Positions 1 through 6,487 of a stretch of DNA of 12,286 nt are shown in pieces. A model generated the notes under the pieces. That model was not told the DNA's origin, ran no database searches, and worked only from the letters and a program-made list of their open reading frames with translations. Made by a program: the position numbers and the translations under genes. Source of the stretch: CAYZPB01 sp964480445 (GTDB taxonomy: Bacteria; Bacillota; Bacilli; Tepidibacillales; Tepidibacillaceae); contig CAYZPB010000028.1 of the NCBI GenBank assembly GCA_964480445.1, forward strand, positions 1-12,286, in the 5' to 3' direction. Position 1 is the stretch's first letter. Every line of letters begins with the position of its first letter.

Positions 1-1
1 A

Positions 2-457
2 TCAATGCAAGAATCTAAAGAAAACGCAATTAGTGCTGCTTTACCGTATCTTGGACTTTCAGTCGTGCCTCTAGATGAGGCTAGTAGGGCAATAAATTTT
101 ACCACTAAGAGCATTTTTGGACCATCAGCAGGTTTAATGTTTAGTTTAGAAATTGTCAGACAGGCCGGACAGGATAAGGAACTTACAAAAGGTTATAAGA
201 TAGCTGGAACTGGTACAATTAATGCCGAGGGAGAGGTCGGTAGAGTTGGTAGTGTGCGGTTAAAGATTAAGACGGCACTTAAAAAAGATGCAGAAATATT
301 TTTCGTGCCTAACGATCCAGATAATCCTAACAGCAATTTACTAGAGGCTAATCGCGTTAATGAAGAATTGGGCAATCGCTTACAGGTTGTACCGGTTTCC
401 ACACTAACAGAGGCACTGGATTTTTTAGAGAAATTACCTACAAAAAACATTAAATAA
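2..457 (+). CDS. Lon/S16-type serine protease, SepM/YlbL family (C-terminal fragment)
   Basis: The frame is open through the left window edge, so this is the C-terminal part of a longer protein and its start is not visible. The fragment is the S16 (Lon) proteolytic domain. Counting from the methionine at position 5, it shows the serine motif GPSAGLMFSLE with Ser41 and the downstream catalytic Lys87 in the segment GRVGSVRLK, followed by AEIFFVP. The stretch KGYKIAGTGTI is characteristic of the YlbL/SepM group rather than ATP-dependent Lon. Full-length members usually have an N-terminal membrane anchor and a PDZ domain before this part, and act outside the membrane; SepM of streptococci trims a peptide pheromone. 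Neither upstream part can be checked here. The adjacent inverted ylbM, then ylbN and rpmF, reproduce the Bacillus ylbL-ylbM-ylbN-rpmF order, which supports the call. The last codons overlap the end of the opposing gene by 8 bp. The substrate is unknown. Confidence 0.88.
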   Translation, partial: SMQESKENAISAALPYLGLSVVPLDEASRAINFTTKSIFGPSAGLMFSLEIVRQAGQDKELTKGYKIAGTGTINAEGEVGRVGSVRLKIKTALKKDAEIFFVPNDPDNPNSNLLEANRVNEELGNRLQVVPVSTLTEALDFLEKLPTKNIK

Positions 458-1646
458 TTATAGGTAGTCTGTTGTATTCAGTTGATTTACCATAATTGCT
501 GATTCCAAGATTATAGATACTACTTGCTACTAAATCAAAATCAAGCAACAGAGAACGTTCGCGGGGGATATTGGTGATTAGAGGCACAGAAATTTCTTTT
601 TTAATTTTGTTTAAATAAGCCTGCCCATTCTGATTAAAGCCAAGCACTCTGATGTTCGGGGCCCCTCCAAAGAGCTCCATTTGTTGATATTGTGTCTTCG
701 TTAGATTTAACAATAAATTTAAGAGTGTTCGTCTAATTCGCGCATTAGTATAACGCTTACTGCTACATAACTCTACTAGTTGCTTAAAATCTTTCGCTTC
801 CTGTGCTAGCTCCTTTAAGCGGTTTTCTAGACCCTCTTCCATTCCATGGATTCGCGCTAATTGGTCACTGCTAAGGCTGTGAAGTAATATTTGCAGAGTT
901 CTGAAGTAATTATCCCAGCTATTAATCTGCCCCTTTTTTAAAGAATCGGCTAGACTATGATAAACACTAGTGGGTAGATGTGTAATAAGATTATCTAAGT
1001 TATTATTAAGCAAGATACTATTACGAATTGCTGTTGCACTGGCAATTTGATCGTTAGTAATTGTTGGCTCAGTATATTTTGTTAGTATTCTTTTAATTGG
1101 TAGGGCAGTAATTTTGCTGTTTAGTCGCTTGATAGTCGATATATATTGGATTCCTAAAATATCGTTTGATTGATATGAAAATGTTAGATCATCTGTTAAT
1201 ATCTGATTAATGGTAAGAGCTAGGGCGCGAGGGTAGGCGTAACCGTCACTTAAATATGTCTGCACCTGCTCGCGAAACTCGCTTGATTCTTCTGCTAGTA
1301 AAGTGGCAACACTTTCAAGCTGGGCAATGTCATTACTTTCACTACCAAAAACTAAAGAGGAGACCTGTAACTGTTCAAGGATTGAGACGGCGCCATAGGA
1401 AAAGAGCTCAGCTGATTGAATAGCATAGGCGGTCGGCAACTCAACTACAAGATCAACGCCATGTGCTAGTGCAAATTCGGCACGTTTCCATTTATCGGTT
1501 AACGCCGGTTCCCCACGTTGAACGAACTGGCCGGACATAACAACAATCGTCGTGCTTGCTTGCGAGATTGCTTGCGCCTGCTGTAAGTGGTATAGGTGTC
1601 CATTATGAAAGGGGTTATACTCGGCGATGATTCCTAAAACTGACAT
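450..1646 (-). CDS. tmcAL: tRNA(Met) cytidine acetate ligase TmcAL (YlbM family nucleotidyltransferase)
   Basis: The product belongs to the YlbM/TmcAL family, which uses ATP and acetate to form N4-acetylcytidine at the wobble position of elongator tRNA-Met in the cytosol. The N-terminus reads MSVLGIIAEYNPFHNGH, with the HxGH nucleotidyltransferase motif at residues 14-17. The conserved SNDILGIQYI block lies near residue 160 and ATAIRNSIL near residue 200; the C-terminal part contains the family-like stretch RVLGFNQNGQAYL. Length is 398 residues, close to the usual figure of about 400. I chose the ATG at 1646 because GGAGG stands nine bases upstream and the family N-terminus begins exactly there; the open frame extends to a TTG at 1694 but those 16 residues are not family-like. 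The gene is transcribed against its neighbours and converges on the protease gene with an 8-bp overlap and no room for a terminator between them. Confidence 0.93.
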   Translation of the reverse strand: MSVLGIIAEYNPFHNGHLYHLQQAQAISQASTTIVVMSGQFVQRGEPALTDKWKRAEFALAHGVDLVVELPTAYAIQSAELFSYGAVSILEQLQVSSLVFGSESNDIAQLESVATLLAEESSEFREQVQTYLSDGYAYPRALALTINQILTDDLTFSYQSNDILGIQYISTIKRLNSKITALPIKRILTKYTEPTITNDQIASATAIRNSILLNNNLDNLITHLPTSVYHSLADSLKKGQINSWDNYFRTLQILLHSLSSDQLARIHGMEEGLENRLKELAQEAKDFKQLVELCSSKRYTNARIRRTLLNLLLNLTKTQYQQMELFGGAPNIRVLGFNQNGQAYLNKIKKEISVPLITNIPRERSLLLDFDLVASSIYNLGISNYGKSTEYNRLPIII

Positions 1647-1688
1647 GATTTTTTGCCTCCAAATTCCTTTTCTAAAAGCAGATAATAA

Positions 1689-1717
1689 TTGCAAATTATA
1701 GAGTGATAATATATAAT
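1689..1717 (+). promoter_or_regulatory. Sigma-A type promoter for ylbN-rpmF
   Basis: A TTGCAA -35 element (1689-1694) is separated by 17 bp from a perfect TATAAT -10 element (1712-1717). Transcription would start near 1724, giving a leader of about 22 bases before the ylbN start at 1746. It is the best promoter match in the divergent gap between tmcAL and ylbN and probably drives ylbN and rpmF, with read-through possible into plsX. Identified by inspection only. Confidence 0.7.
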
Positions 1718-1722
1718 GACTA
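1695..1722 (-). promoter_or_regulatory. Candidate promoter for tmcAL, overlapping the ylbN promoter
   Basis: On the minus strand a TATAAT (1700 down to 1695) is preceded, after a 16-bp spacer, by TAGTCA (1722 down to 1717), which matches four of six -35 positions. The leader to the tmcAL start would be about 40 bases. The site lies almost wholly inside the opposite-strand promoter, so use of one could hinder the other. The region is very AT-rich, so a chance match is possible. Confidence 0.35.
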
Positions 1723-1745
1723 TTGTTGTTTAAGAGGTGTTTAAT

Positions 1746-2255
1746 ATGGTAATCAAGACTTGGGAAATTGATAAGACAAATGGTGAGCTAGGATTTAATT
1801 ATACAGAAGATGTAAGCTATTTAGCAACTGGACAGCAAGAAATTTCTGCTATCTCGCCCGTTACAGTCGTTGGAACTCTTTCTAAGGCCGAAAACTACTA
1901 TATGGTAAATGGTCGCGTAGAGGTGAAAATTACTTATGAATGCTCGCGTTGTCTGCAATCTTTCACGAAAATAGAAGAGCAGAATTTTGACGAGATTTTC
2001 ATTGTAGCTGAAGCCGAAGCTGGTGTAAGTGCTGATCAGCCATACACGCTAATTACAAATAACGAGATTAATATCAAACCAATCGTTGAAGAGGCGGTAG
2101 CAATTCTAATGCCTTACATTCCAATTTGTGATGAGGCGTGTAAGGGACTATGTGCGATCTGTGGGGTAGATTTAAATGTTGAACCCTGTGAATGTACAGA
2201 CGAGAGGCTTGATCCGCGTTTAGCTGGATTGGCAGACTGGTTTACCAAAGAATAA
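1746..2255 (+). CDS. DUF177 protein YlbN/YceD family (probable metal-binding, ribosome/23S rRNA-related)
   Basis: This 169-residue protein is a DUF177 (YceD) family member. The family is nearly always encoded just before rpmF, as here, and E. coli/plant members have been linked to 23S rRNA accumulation; the biochemical role remains poorly defined. The sequence shows a CSRC pair at residues 66-69 (tyrECSRCLQSF-like context) and a C-terminal cysteine cluster: C128, C132, C136, C139, then C148 and C150. The family pattern CxxxCxGLCxxCGxxLN is clear and suggests bound zinc. The start at 1746 was preferred because AGAGGTG (1733-1739) is well placed before it; the in-frame GTG at 1737 is part of that ribosome-binding site. 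The gap to rpmF is 30 bp and contains only the rpmF ribosome-binding site, so the two are almost certainly co-transcribed. Confidence 0.9.
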   Translation: MVIKTWEIDKTNGELGFNYTEDVSYLATGQQEISAISPVTVVGTLSKAENYYMVNGRVEVKITYECSRCLQSFTKIEEQNFDEIFIVAEAEAGVSADQPYTLITNNEINIKPIVEEAVAILMPYIPICDEACKGLCAICGVDLNVEPCECTDERLDPRLAGLADWFTKE

Positions 2256-2285
2256 AAAGTTTTATTAGTTGTAGGGGGTGTTAAT

Positions 2286-2474
2286 ATGGCAGTACCAAAG
2301 CGAAAAACATCGAAAGCACGTCGTGATAAACGTCGCACGCATATTAAGTTAGAAGTACCAGGAATGTCAGCTTGTTCCAATTGTGGTGAACTTAAGTTGA
2401 GCCACAGGGTATGTAAAGAATGTGGGCAATATAATTCTAAAGTTATTATCAAACAAGAGAAGAAGAAAAGATAA
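2286..2474 (+). CDS. rpmF: Large ribosomal subunit protein bL32, zinc-binding form
   Basis: The 62-residue product is ribosomal protein L32. It begins MAVPKRKTSKARRDKRRTH, the standard bL32 N-terminus, and has four cysteines in two pairs, C30-C33 (CSNCGE) and C43-C46 (CKECGQ). These form the zinc ribbon of the 'C+' version of this protein; zinc-free paralogues lack them. The tail is lysine-rich. A strong AGGGGGTG ribosome-binding site precedes the ATG. It sits directly after ylbN and is closed by a hairpin terminator, consistent with a ylbN-rpmF transcription unit. In genomes carrying a zinc-free paralogue, that second copy is usually the one under zinc control; nothing here suggests zinc regulation of this gene. 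Confidence 0.98.
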   Translation: MAVPKRKTSKARRDKRRTHIKLEVPGMSACSNCGELKLSHRVCKECGQYNSKVIIKQEKKKR

Positions 2475-2481
2475 TTAATGG

Positions 2482-2511
2482 AAAGCTTCATCTTAGGTAT
2501 GAAGCTTTTTT
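2482..2511 (+). terminator. Rho-independent terminator (or attenuator) after rpmF
   Basis: A perfect 10-bp stem, AAAGCTTCAT (2482-2491) with ATGAAGCTTT (2499-2508), closes a 7-base loop (CTTAGGT) and runs into a T tract (2506-2511). It begins eight bases after the rpmF stop codon. There is little room for a separate promoter between it and plsX, so partial read-through probably feeds plsX. Confidence 0.82.
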
Positions 2512-2543
2512 AATTTAACAAGATGGAAAGAGGTGTTAAATTA
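2511..2543 (+). repeat. Perfect 10-bp inverted repeat framing the plsX ribosome-binding site
   Basis: TAATTTAACA (2511-2520) and TGTTAAATTA (2534-2543) are exact reverse complements separated by 13 bases (AGATGGAAAGAGG). The 13-base loop holds most of the plsX Shine-Dalgarno sequence, and the right arm ends on the A of the ATG. As RNA it would be a hairpin presenting the ribosome-binding site in the loop; as DNA it could be an operator. It does not obviously match the FapR consensus (a TTAGTACC-type palindrome). The pattern is directly visible; any regulatory role is inference, and AT-rich sequence makes such repeats easier to get by chance. Confidence 0.5.
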
Positions 2544-3526
2544 TGAAAATAATTATCGATGCGATGGGTGGTGACAATGCACCTAAGTCTAACGTTCTAG
2601 GGGGATTATTAGCGGTAGAGGCATATACTGATATTGAGATTATCTTTGTTGGACTAGAAGAAAAGATAAGAGAATATTTACCGGCAGAATATTCTAAGCG
2701 AATCTCGATTATCAATGCAACGGAGATCATTGCCACTGAGGATGAGCCGGTCCGCGCTGTTCGAAGGAAGAAAAACTCTTCCATGGTTATTGCTGCAAAC
2801 CTTATTAAAGAAGGGAAAGCTGCAGCCTTAATTTCAGCTGGCAATACAGGCGCTTTGATGGCTGCCGGGCTCTTAATTGTAGGACGGATTAAAGGAATTG
2901 AAAGACCAGCACTAGCGACAGTACTACCAACAATCGTTGGTGATGGTGTGCTACTATTAGATTCAGGAGCCAATATGGATCCATCGCCAGAGCAGTTAAT
3001 CCAATATGCGCTAATGGGCAATATTTACTCTAGGGAAGTATTAGGCGTTTTAAATCCACGGATTGGCTTGTTAAACGTTGGTACTGAGGAGACTAAGGGT
3101 AATGAATTGATGAGAAACACCTTTACATTGCTTAAGGAACAGGATATAAATTTTGTTGGTAATATAGAGGCTAGAGATGTGCCAGCAGGTGTTTGCGATG
3201 TACTAATTGCCGATGGGTTTTCTGGCAATGTTGTTTTAAAACTAACCGAAGGCGTAGCTAGTTCACTTCTTGAGCTTTTAAAACAAGAATTATTTAGCAC
3301 TACTCGTTCAAAGATGGGTGCTTTATTATTAAAACCAGCTTTAAAAAACATTAAGAAACGGACTGATTATAGTGAGGTAGGTGGTGCTCCATTACTAGGG
3401 ATAAATGGTGCATTTATTAAAGCTCACGGGTCGTCAAATGAGATTGCAATTATGAATGCAGTTCGTCAGGCTCGCTTATATATTAATGGTGAGGTTAAGA
3501 ACAAGATTAAAACTGGTTTACAATAG
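2543..3526 (+). CDS. plsX: Phosphate acyltransferase PlsX
   Basis: PlsX converts acyl-ACP and phosphate into acyl-phosphate, the donor used by PlsY to acylate glycerol-3-phosphate in phospholipid synthesis; it acts at the inner face of the membrane as a peripheral protein. The N-terminal signature DAMGGDNAP covers residues 6-14, and further family blocks are visible: ISAGNTGALMA, LLDSGANMD, NVGTEETKGN, IADGFSGNVVLK and AHGSSNEIAIMNAVRQA near the end. At 327 residues it has the usual length. The ATG at 2543 is preceded by AAAGAGGTG about eight bases upstream. In many relatives fapR lies just before plsX, and fabD/fabG or fabH lie between it and acpP; none is present here, so the PlsX-ACP pair stands without fatty-acid elongation genes. 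Expression is probably by read-through of the rpmF terminator, possibly modulated by the hairpin over its translation start. Confidence 0.97.
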   Translation: MKIIIDAMGGDNAPKSNVLGGLLAVEAYTDIEIIFVGLEEKIREYLPAEYSKRISIINATEIIATEDEPVRAVRRKKNSSMVIAANLIKEGKAAALISAGNTGALMAAGLLIVGRIKGIERPALATVLPTIVGDGVLLLDSGANMDPSPEQLIQYALMGNIYSREVLGVLNPRIGLLNVGTEETKGNELMRNTFTLLKEQDINFVGNIEARDVPAGVCDVLIADGFSGNVVLKLTEGVASSLLELLKQELFSTTRSKMGALLLKPALKNIKKRTDYSEVGGAPLLGINGAFIKAHGSSNEIAIMNAVRQARLYINGEVKNKIKTGLQ

Positions 3527-3571
3527 AATATTATCTCTCTCATTTTTCTATATTAATAGCTTTTAATAAAC

Positions 3572-3600
3572 TGGTCTTTTATTGGCTTATAAATTATAAT
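3572..3600 (+). promoter_or_regulatory. Possible promoter upstream of acpP
   Basis: The 96-bp gap between plsX and acpP contains a perfect TATAAT (3595-3600). The best -35 at 17-bp spacing is TGGTCT (3572-3577), a poor match, so the site rests mainly on the -10 element. A separate promoter would fit the high abundance usually needed for ACP. No terminator is evident in the gap. Confidence 0.33.
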
Positions 3601-3622
3601 GTTGAGGTGAGGAGGTGACAAT

Positions 3623-3859
3623 ATGGATGTATATGAAATGGTTAAAAAAATAATTATGGAACGTTTAGATGTCGAGGAAGATAAGGTAACTTATGAAGCT
3701 TCGATAAGGGACGACCTGGGTGCTGACTCTTTAGATCTAGTAGAAATTGTGATGGAGCTAGAGGATGAGTTTGGTGTTGAGGTTGATGATGATGATGCTG
3801 ATGCAATTGTTACTGTGGGGGATGCTGTCTCCTATATGTCACGCATACTAAAAAAATAA
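3623..3859 (+). CDS. acpP: Acyl carrier protein
   Basis: The 78-residue, strongly acidic product is acyl carrier protein, the soluble scaffold that carries growing acyl chains on a 4'-phosphopantetheine arm. The attachment serine is Ser36 in GADSLDLVE, inside the DSL motif that starts the second helix. The remaining helices show the standard pattern, including MELEDEFGVEV and TVGDAV. An acidic run of four aspartates (DVDDDDAD-like) lies just after the EVEV segment, encoded by repeated GAT codons; it is in the normally acidic third-helix lead-in and needs no special explanation. AGGAGGTG lies five bases before the ATG, a strong ribosome-binding site. With plsX upstream, this supplies the acyl-ACP substrate for acyl-phosphate formation. 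Confidence 0.97.
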   Translation: MDVYEMVKKIIMERLDVEEDKVTYEASIRDDLGADSLDLVEIVMELEDEFGVEVDDDDADAIVTVGDAVSYMSRILKK

Positions 3860-3875
3860 TTTGTAATACCTGCTC

Positions 3876-3910
3876 AGACCCTGCTCAGATTGCCGACGGG
3901 GTTTTATTTT
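3876..3910 (+). terminator. Probable weak terminator after acpP, overlapping a short tandem repeat
   Basis: An imperfect 8-bp stem pairs AGACCCTG (3876-3883 region) with CGGGGTTT (3897-3904), including two G-U pairs, across a 13-base loop, followed by the T-rich stretch TTTTATTTTT. The same place carries CCTGCTCAGA twice in tandem (3869-3878 and 3880-3889), so the left arm could in part be supplied by either copy. It would separate acpP from rnc only partially. Confidence 0.45.
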
Positions 3911-3937
3911 TAGTAATGATCTGCTTGAGGTGGAAAA

Positions 3938-4645
3938 ATGAGGAAAAACTTAAACCAATTAGCACATATGTTAGGAATTAAATTTACCAATATTCACTAC
4001 TATGAGACTGCTTTTACACACTCATCCTATGCGAATGAACGGGACGGACACTTGGATGAAAATCTTGAAGATAATGAAAGAGTAGAGTTTCTTGGGGATG
4101 CGGTAGTTGGTTTGGTAGTGTCGACGCACTTGTTTCAAAAACTCCCACAACTTTCGGAGGGTGAGCTATCTAAGTTTCGTGCAAACATTGTCTGCGAGGC
4201 TTCGCTAGCTGATTTTGCGAATGAATTGAATTTAGCCGATTATGTTTTACTGGGCAAGGGTGAAGAATTATCTGGCGGTAGAACGCGTATCTCACTTTTG
4301 GCGGATTTGTTTGAAGCATTTGTTGGTGCGCTTTATCTTGATCAAGGATTGACTGCTGTCCAAAACTTTTTTGCAAAGTGGATTTTTCCCTTACTGGATA
4401 AAGAGGATTTAATGTTGACTCGCGACTTTAAGAGTGATCTGCAAGAATATGTTCACAAAAACAACATTGGCAAACTGAGCTATCATGTGATTTCTCAGAC
4501 AGGTCCAGCGCATGAGATAGAGTTTAAGACAGAGGTCCGCTTAAATAATAAAGAAATTGGTATAGGTATTGGTAACAGTAAGAAGGAGTCAGAGCAAAGT
4601 GCAGCGCAAGAGGCCTTTATGCTGCTGATTGAGAAGGATTTATAA
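3938..4645 (+). CDS. rnc: Ribonuclease III
   Basis: RNase III cleaves double-stranded RNA, including rRNA precursors, in the cytosol. The catalytic domain is clear: the signature NERVEFLGD occupies residues 46-54, with metal-binding Glu50 and Asp54, and the second acidic pair is Asp123 and Glu126 in ADLFEAFVGALYLD. The C-terminal part (about residues 160-235) is a double-stranded RNA-binding domain, with DLQEYVHKN at its start and the GIGNSKKESEQSAAQEA helix near its end. Length, 235 residues, is normal. GAGGTGG precedes the ATG. Its stop codon overlaps the next start by one base (TAATG), so downstream translation is likely coupled. In most Bacillota rnc is followed by smc and ftsY; here a HAM1-like gene and the yhaO-yhaN pair follow instead. 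Confidence 0.97.
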   Translation: MRKNLNQLAHMLGIKFTNIHYYETAFTHSSYANERDGHLDENLEDNERVEFLGDAVVGLVVSTHLFQKLPQLSEGELSKFRANIVCEASLADFANELNLADYVLLGKGEELSGGRTRISLLADLFEAFVGALYLDQGLTAVQNFFAKWIFPLLDKEDLMLTRDFKSDLQEYVHKNNIGKLSYHVISQTGPAHEIEFKTEVRLNNKEIGIGIGNSKKESEQSAAQEAFMLLIEKDL

Positions 4646-5220
4646 TGCGATTACTCTTTGTAACTACTAACAAAGAAAAATTAAAGGAAGCAAGGCTAGC
4701 ACTGGCACCATATGGACATCAGGTAGACTCGATTGATTATGAATTTATCGAGCCTACAAATTGTGGTATAGAAATGGTTGCTAAGGAGAAGTTATCACAA
4801 CTTGAGCAGGCTATTCTGGGTGACTCACCTGTACTTGTTGACGATTCGGGCCTGTATTTTTTTGCATATGAGGGCTTCCCTGGAATCCTGACAAAACGAA
4901 TTTTCCAACAGATAGGTTATAAAGGAATTAGAAAACTATTAGTAGACGAAGACCGGCGCGCCTATTTTCATGGCGTTGTTGCTTTAATGTGGAAAGGGGA
5001 GGCCAAAACCTTCCATGGTAGAATGTATGGCCGGATCATTGAAGATATTCCGTATGATCTCCCAACAGACAGTCAATATCCGTTTGATCCAATTTTTATT
5101 CCGCGTGGTAGTGAGATGACAATGAGCCAATTAACAATAGAAGAGAAATTAAAATATTCTTATCGCCGAAAAGCACTTGATCAGCTTGGTGAATGGTTAG
5201 AGGAGGGTAGACATGAGTAG
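4645..5220 (+). CDS. Divergent HAM1/RdgB-like non-canonical purine NTP pyrophosphatase
   Basis: The 191-residue product fits the HAM1/RdgB (ITPase) family, whose members hydrolyse ITP, dITP and XTP to monophosphates to keep deaminated purines out of nucleic acids. Evidence is the N-terminal nucleotide-binding pattern TTNKEK (residues 7-12, Lys12), the DDSGL motif (66-70) followed by EGFPGI, and FDPIFIPRG (147-155). Several usually conserved positions differ: the glycine before the aromatic-Asp-Pro of FGYDP is proline (YPFDP), and the terminal EKNxxSHRxxA signature reads EKLKYSYRRKA (167-177), so Asn is Leu169 and His is Tyr173. The His-Arg pair contributes to base recognition in characterised members, so substrate choice may be altered. 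The start overlaps the rnc stop by one base, and its end overlaps the next start by eight bases, implying coupled translation. Fold assignment is fairly sure; the exact substrate is not. Confidence 0.8.
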   Translation: MRLLFVTTNKEKLKEARLALAPYGHQVDSIDYEFIEPTNCGIEMVAKEKLSQLEQAILGDSPVLVDDSGLYFFAYEGFPGILTKRIFQQIGYKGIRKLLVDEDRRAYFHGVVALMWKGEAKTFHGRMYGRIIEDIPYDLPTDSQYPFDPIFIPRGSEMTMSQLTIEEKLKYSYRRKALDQLGEWLEEGRHE

Positions 5221-6487
5221 CTTTAAATTTATTCATACAGCAGACCTACATTTAGATAGTCCTTTTAAAGGGATTAGAGATATCGCTGGTCAATTTTCTA
5301 CGGAAATTATTTCCTCTACTTTTCGTGCTTTTGACCAGGTTCTTGAGTATTGTCTGGAGCTAGAGGTAGATTTTCTCTTAATTGCAGGAGACATCTTCGA
5401 TAAAGAAAATCGTAATGTTCGAGCGGAAATTTATTTTGCTCGGGGGATGGAAAGGTTAAGGCAGGCAGGTATTAAGGTCTACCTAATCCACGGTAATCAT
5501 GACCCGTTAACCTCTAAGCAAAACAATTATAATTGGCCAGATAATGTGCATACTTTTCCCGCCTCAAGTGTTACGCGGGCAGCTTATCCTAATGAGGATC
5601 TGACGGTCGCAGAGATTTTCGGTCGAAGTTATCCACAACGAGAATTTACCGAAAATCTACTACCGGAGTTTGCTAAGAAACACCAAGGTAAGAAATTTTC
5701 GATTGCGCTCCACCATACTAATGTTGATGGTGACAAAGATTATGACCCATATGCACCAACAAGTCTGCGCGAAATAAAAATGACAGACTACGACTACTGG
5801 GCATTAGGGCATTTTCATTATAAGGGAACTCTTAATGAGCGGGAACCAATGATTGTTTATTCTGGCAACACTCAGGGGCGACATATTAATGAACGGGGTC
5901 TTAAGGAGTGTCATTATGTCGAGATTGTAGACAATCAAATTATAAATACTAAATGGTTACCAACATCACAAATTGTTTGGGAACAGATTGGCATAGATGT
6001 TACGGGTTTAACACGTCTTGACCAGCTAATTGACTTAATAGATGAGACGATTGAAGATGAAATAGAACGTTATCAACGACCTTTAATTATTCGATTGCTG
6101 TTATCAGGAAGAAGTGAGCTATATTTGACCTTGAAACGAGGAGAGCAGTTGACTGAAATCGAGGCTTCGTTAAACGAACATTATAAAAAGTCAGAATTCT
6201 GGGTCATTATCGAGTCGATTCAGATAAATCTACGGCCCTTAGTAGAACTTGAACAAATTATAGCTGGAGATTCTTTTTTGGCTGACTATCTAAAAGAAAA
6301 TGATAAGCACAAGCTTGCTACAATAAGTGATAAAACTGGAGAAACTTTTGATTTTGCTGCGGACCTATTGAACAATCGCTCATTCCGTAAACATTTTAGA
6401 CAATTACCAGCTGAGGGATGGAGCGAGGTTGAGGAATTTGCTCGAGCTTATGCCATTGATAGTCTTTTTGAGGAGGAAAACCAATGA
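5213..6487 (+). CDS. yhaO: YhaO-like metallophosphoesterase (SbcD/Mre11-type DNA repair exonuclease family)
   Basis: This 424-residue protein carries the complete calcineurin-like phosphoesterase motif set in its first half: ADLHLD with Asp11 and His13, GDIFD with Asp60, GNHD with Asn95 and His96, LHHT with His167/168, and GHFH with His200 and His202. These coordinate two metal ions in Mre11/SbcD nucleases. The remaining C-terminal half (about residues 250-424) lacks obvious motifs and matches the capping/partner-binding region of the YhaO group by position only. It is immediately followed by a Rad50-like ATPase gene with a 4-bp ATGA overlap, the standard YhaO-YhaN arrangement, so the two proteins probably form an ATP-controlled nuclease complex. 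The ATG at 5213 lies within the end of the preceding gene behind GAGGAGGG. The biological substrate of YhaO-YhaN is not well established; DNA repair is inferred by analogy to SbcCD. Confidence 0.87.
   Translation: MSSFKFIHTADLHLDSPFKGIRDIAGQFSTEIISSTFRAFDQVLEYCLELEVDFLLIAGDIFDKENRNVRAEIYFARGMERLRQAGIKVYLIHGNHDPLTSKQNNYNWPDNVHTFPASSVTRAAYPNEDLTVAEIFGRSYPQREFTENLLPEFAKKHQGKKFSIALHHTNVDGDKDYDPYAPTSLREIKMTDYDYWALGHFHYKGTLNEREPMIVYSGNTQGRHINERGLKECHYVEIVDNQIINTKWLPTSQIVWEQIGIDVTGLTRLDQLIDLIDETIEDEIERYQRPLIIRLLLSGRSELYLTLKRGEQLTEIEASLNEHYKKSEFWVIIESIQINLRPLVELEQIIAGDSFLADYLKENDKHKLATISDKTGETFDFAADLLNNRSFRKHFRQLPAEGWSEVEEFARAYAIDSLFEEENQ

Noticed and set aside
1647..1694. Longer tmcAL start at a TTG (16 extra residues)
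   Set aside because: The family N-terminus begins at the ATG at 1646, which has GGAGG in the right place; the extra residues are not family-like and would run through the promoter region.
1737..1745. GTG start three codons upstream for ylbN
   Set aside because: This GTG is part of the AGAGGTG ribosome-binding site that serves the ATG at 1746.
2536..3351. Long open frames on the minus strand opposite plsX (161 and 108 codons)
   Set aside because: They lie wholly within plsX coding sequence, have compositions expected of an antisense frame, and show no recognisable domain.
3527..3600. A terminator after plsX
   Set aside because: Only short AT-only pairings are present, with no GC-bearing stem next to a T tract.
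3780..3805. GAT trinucleotide run as a microsatellite
   Set aside because: It simply encodes the acidic aspartate stretch of acyl carrier protein, and is short.
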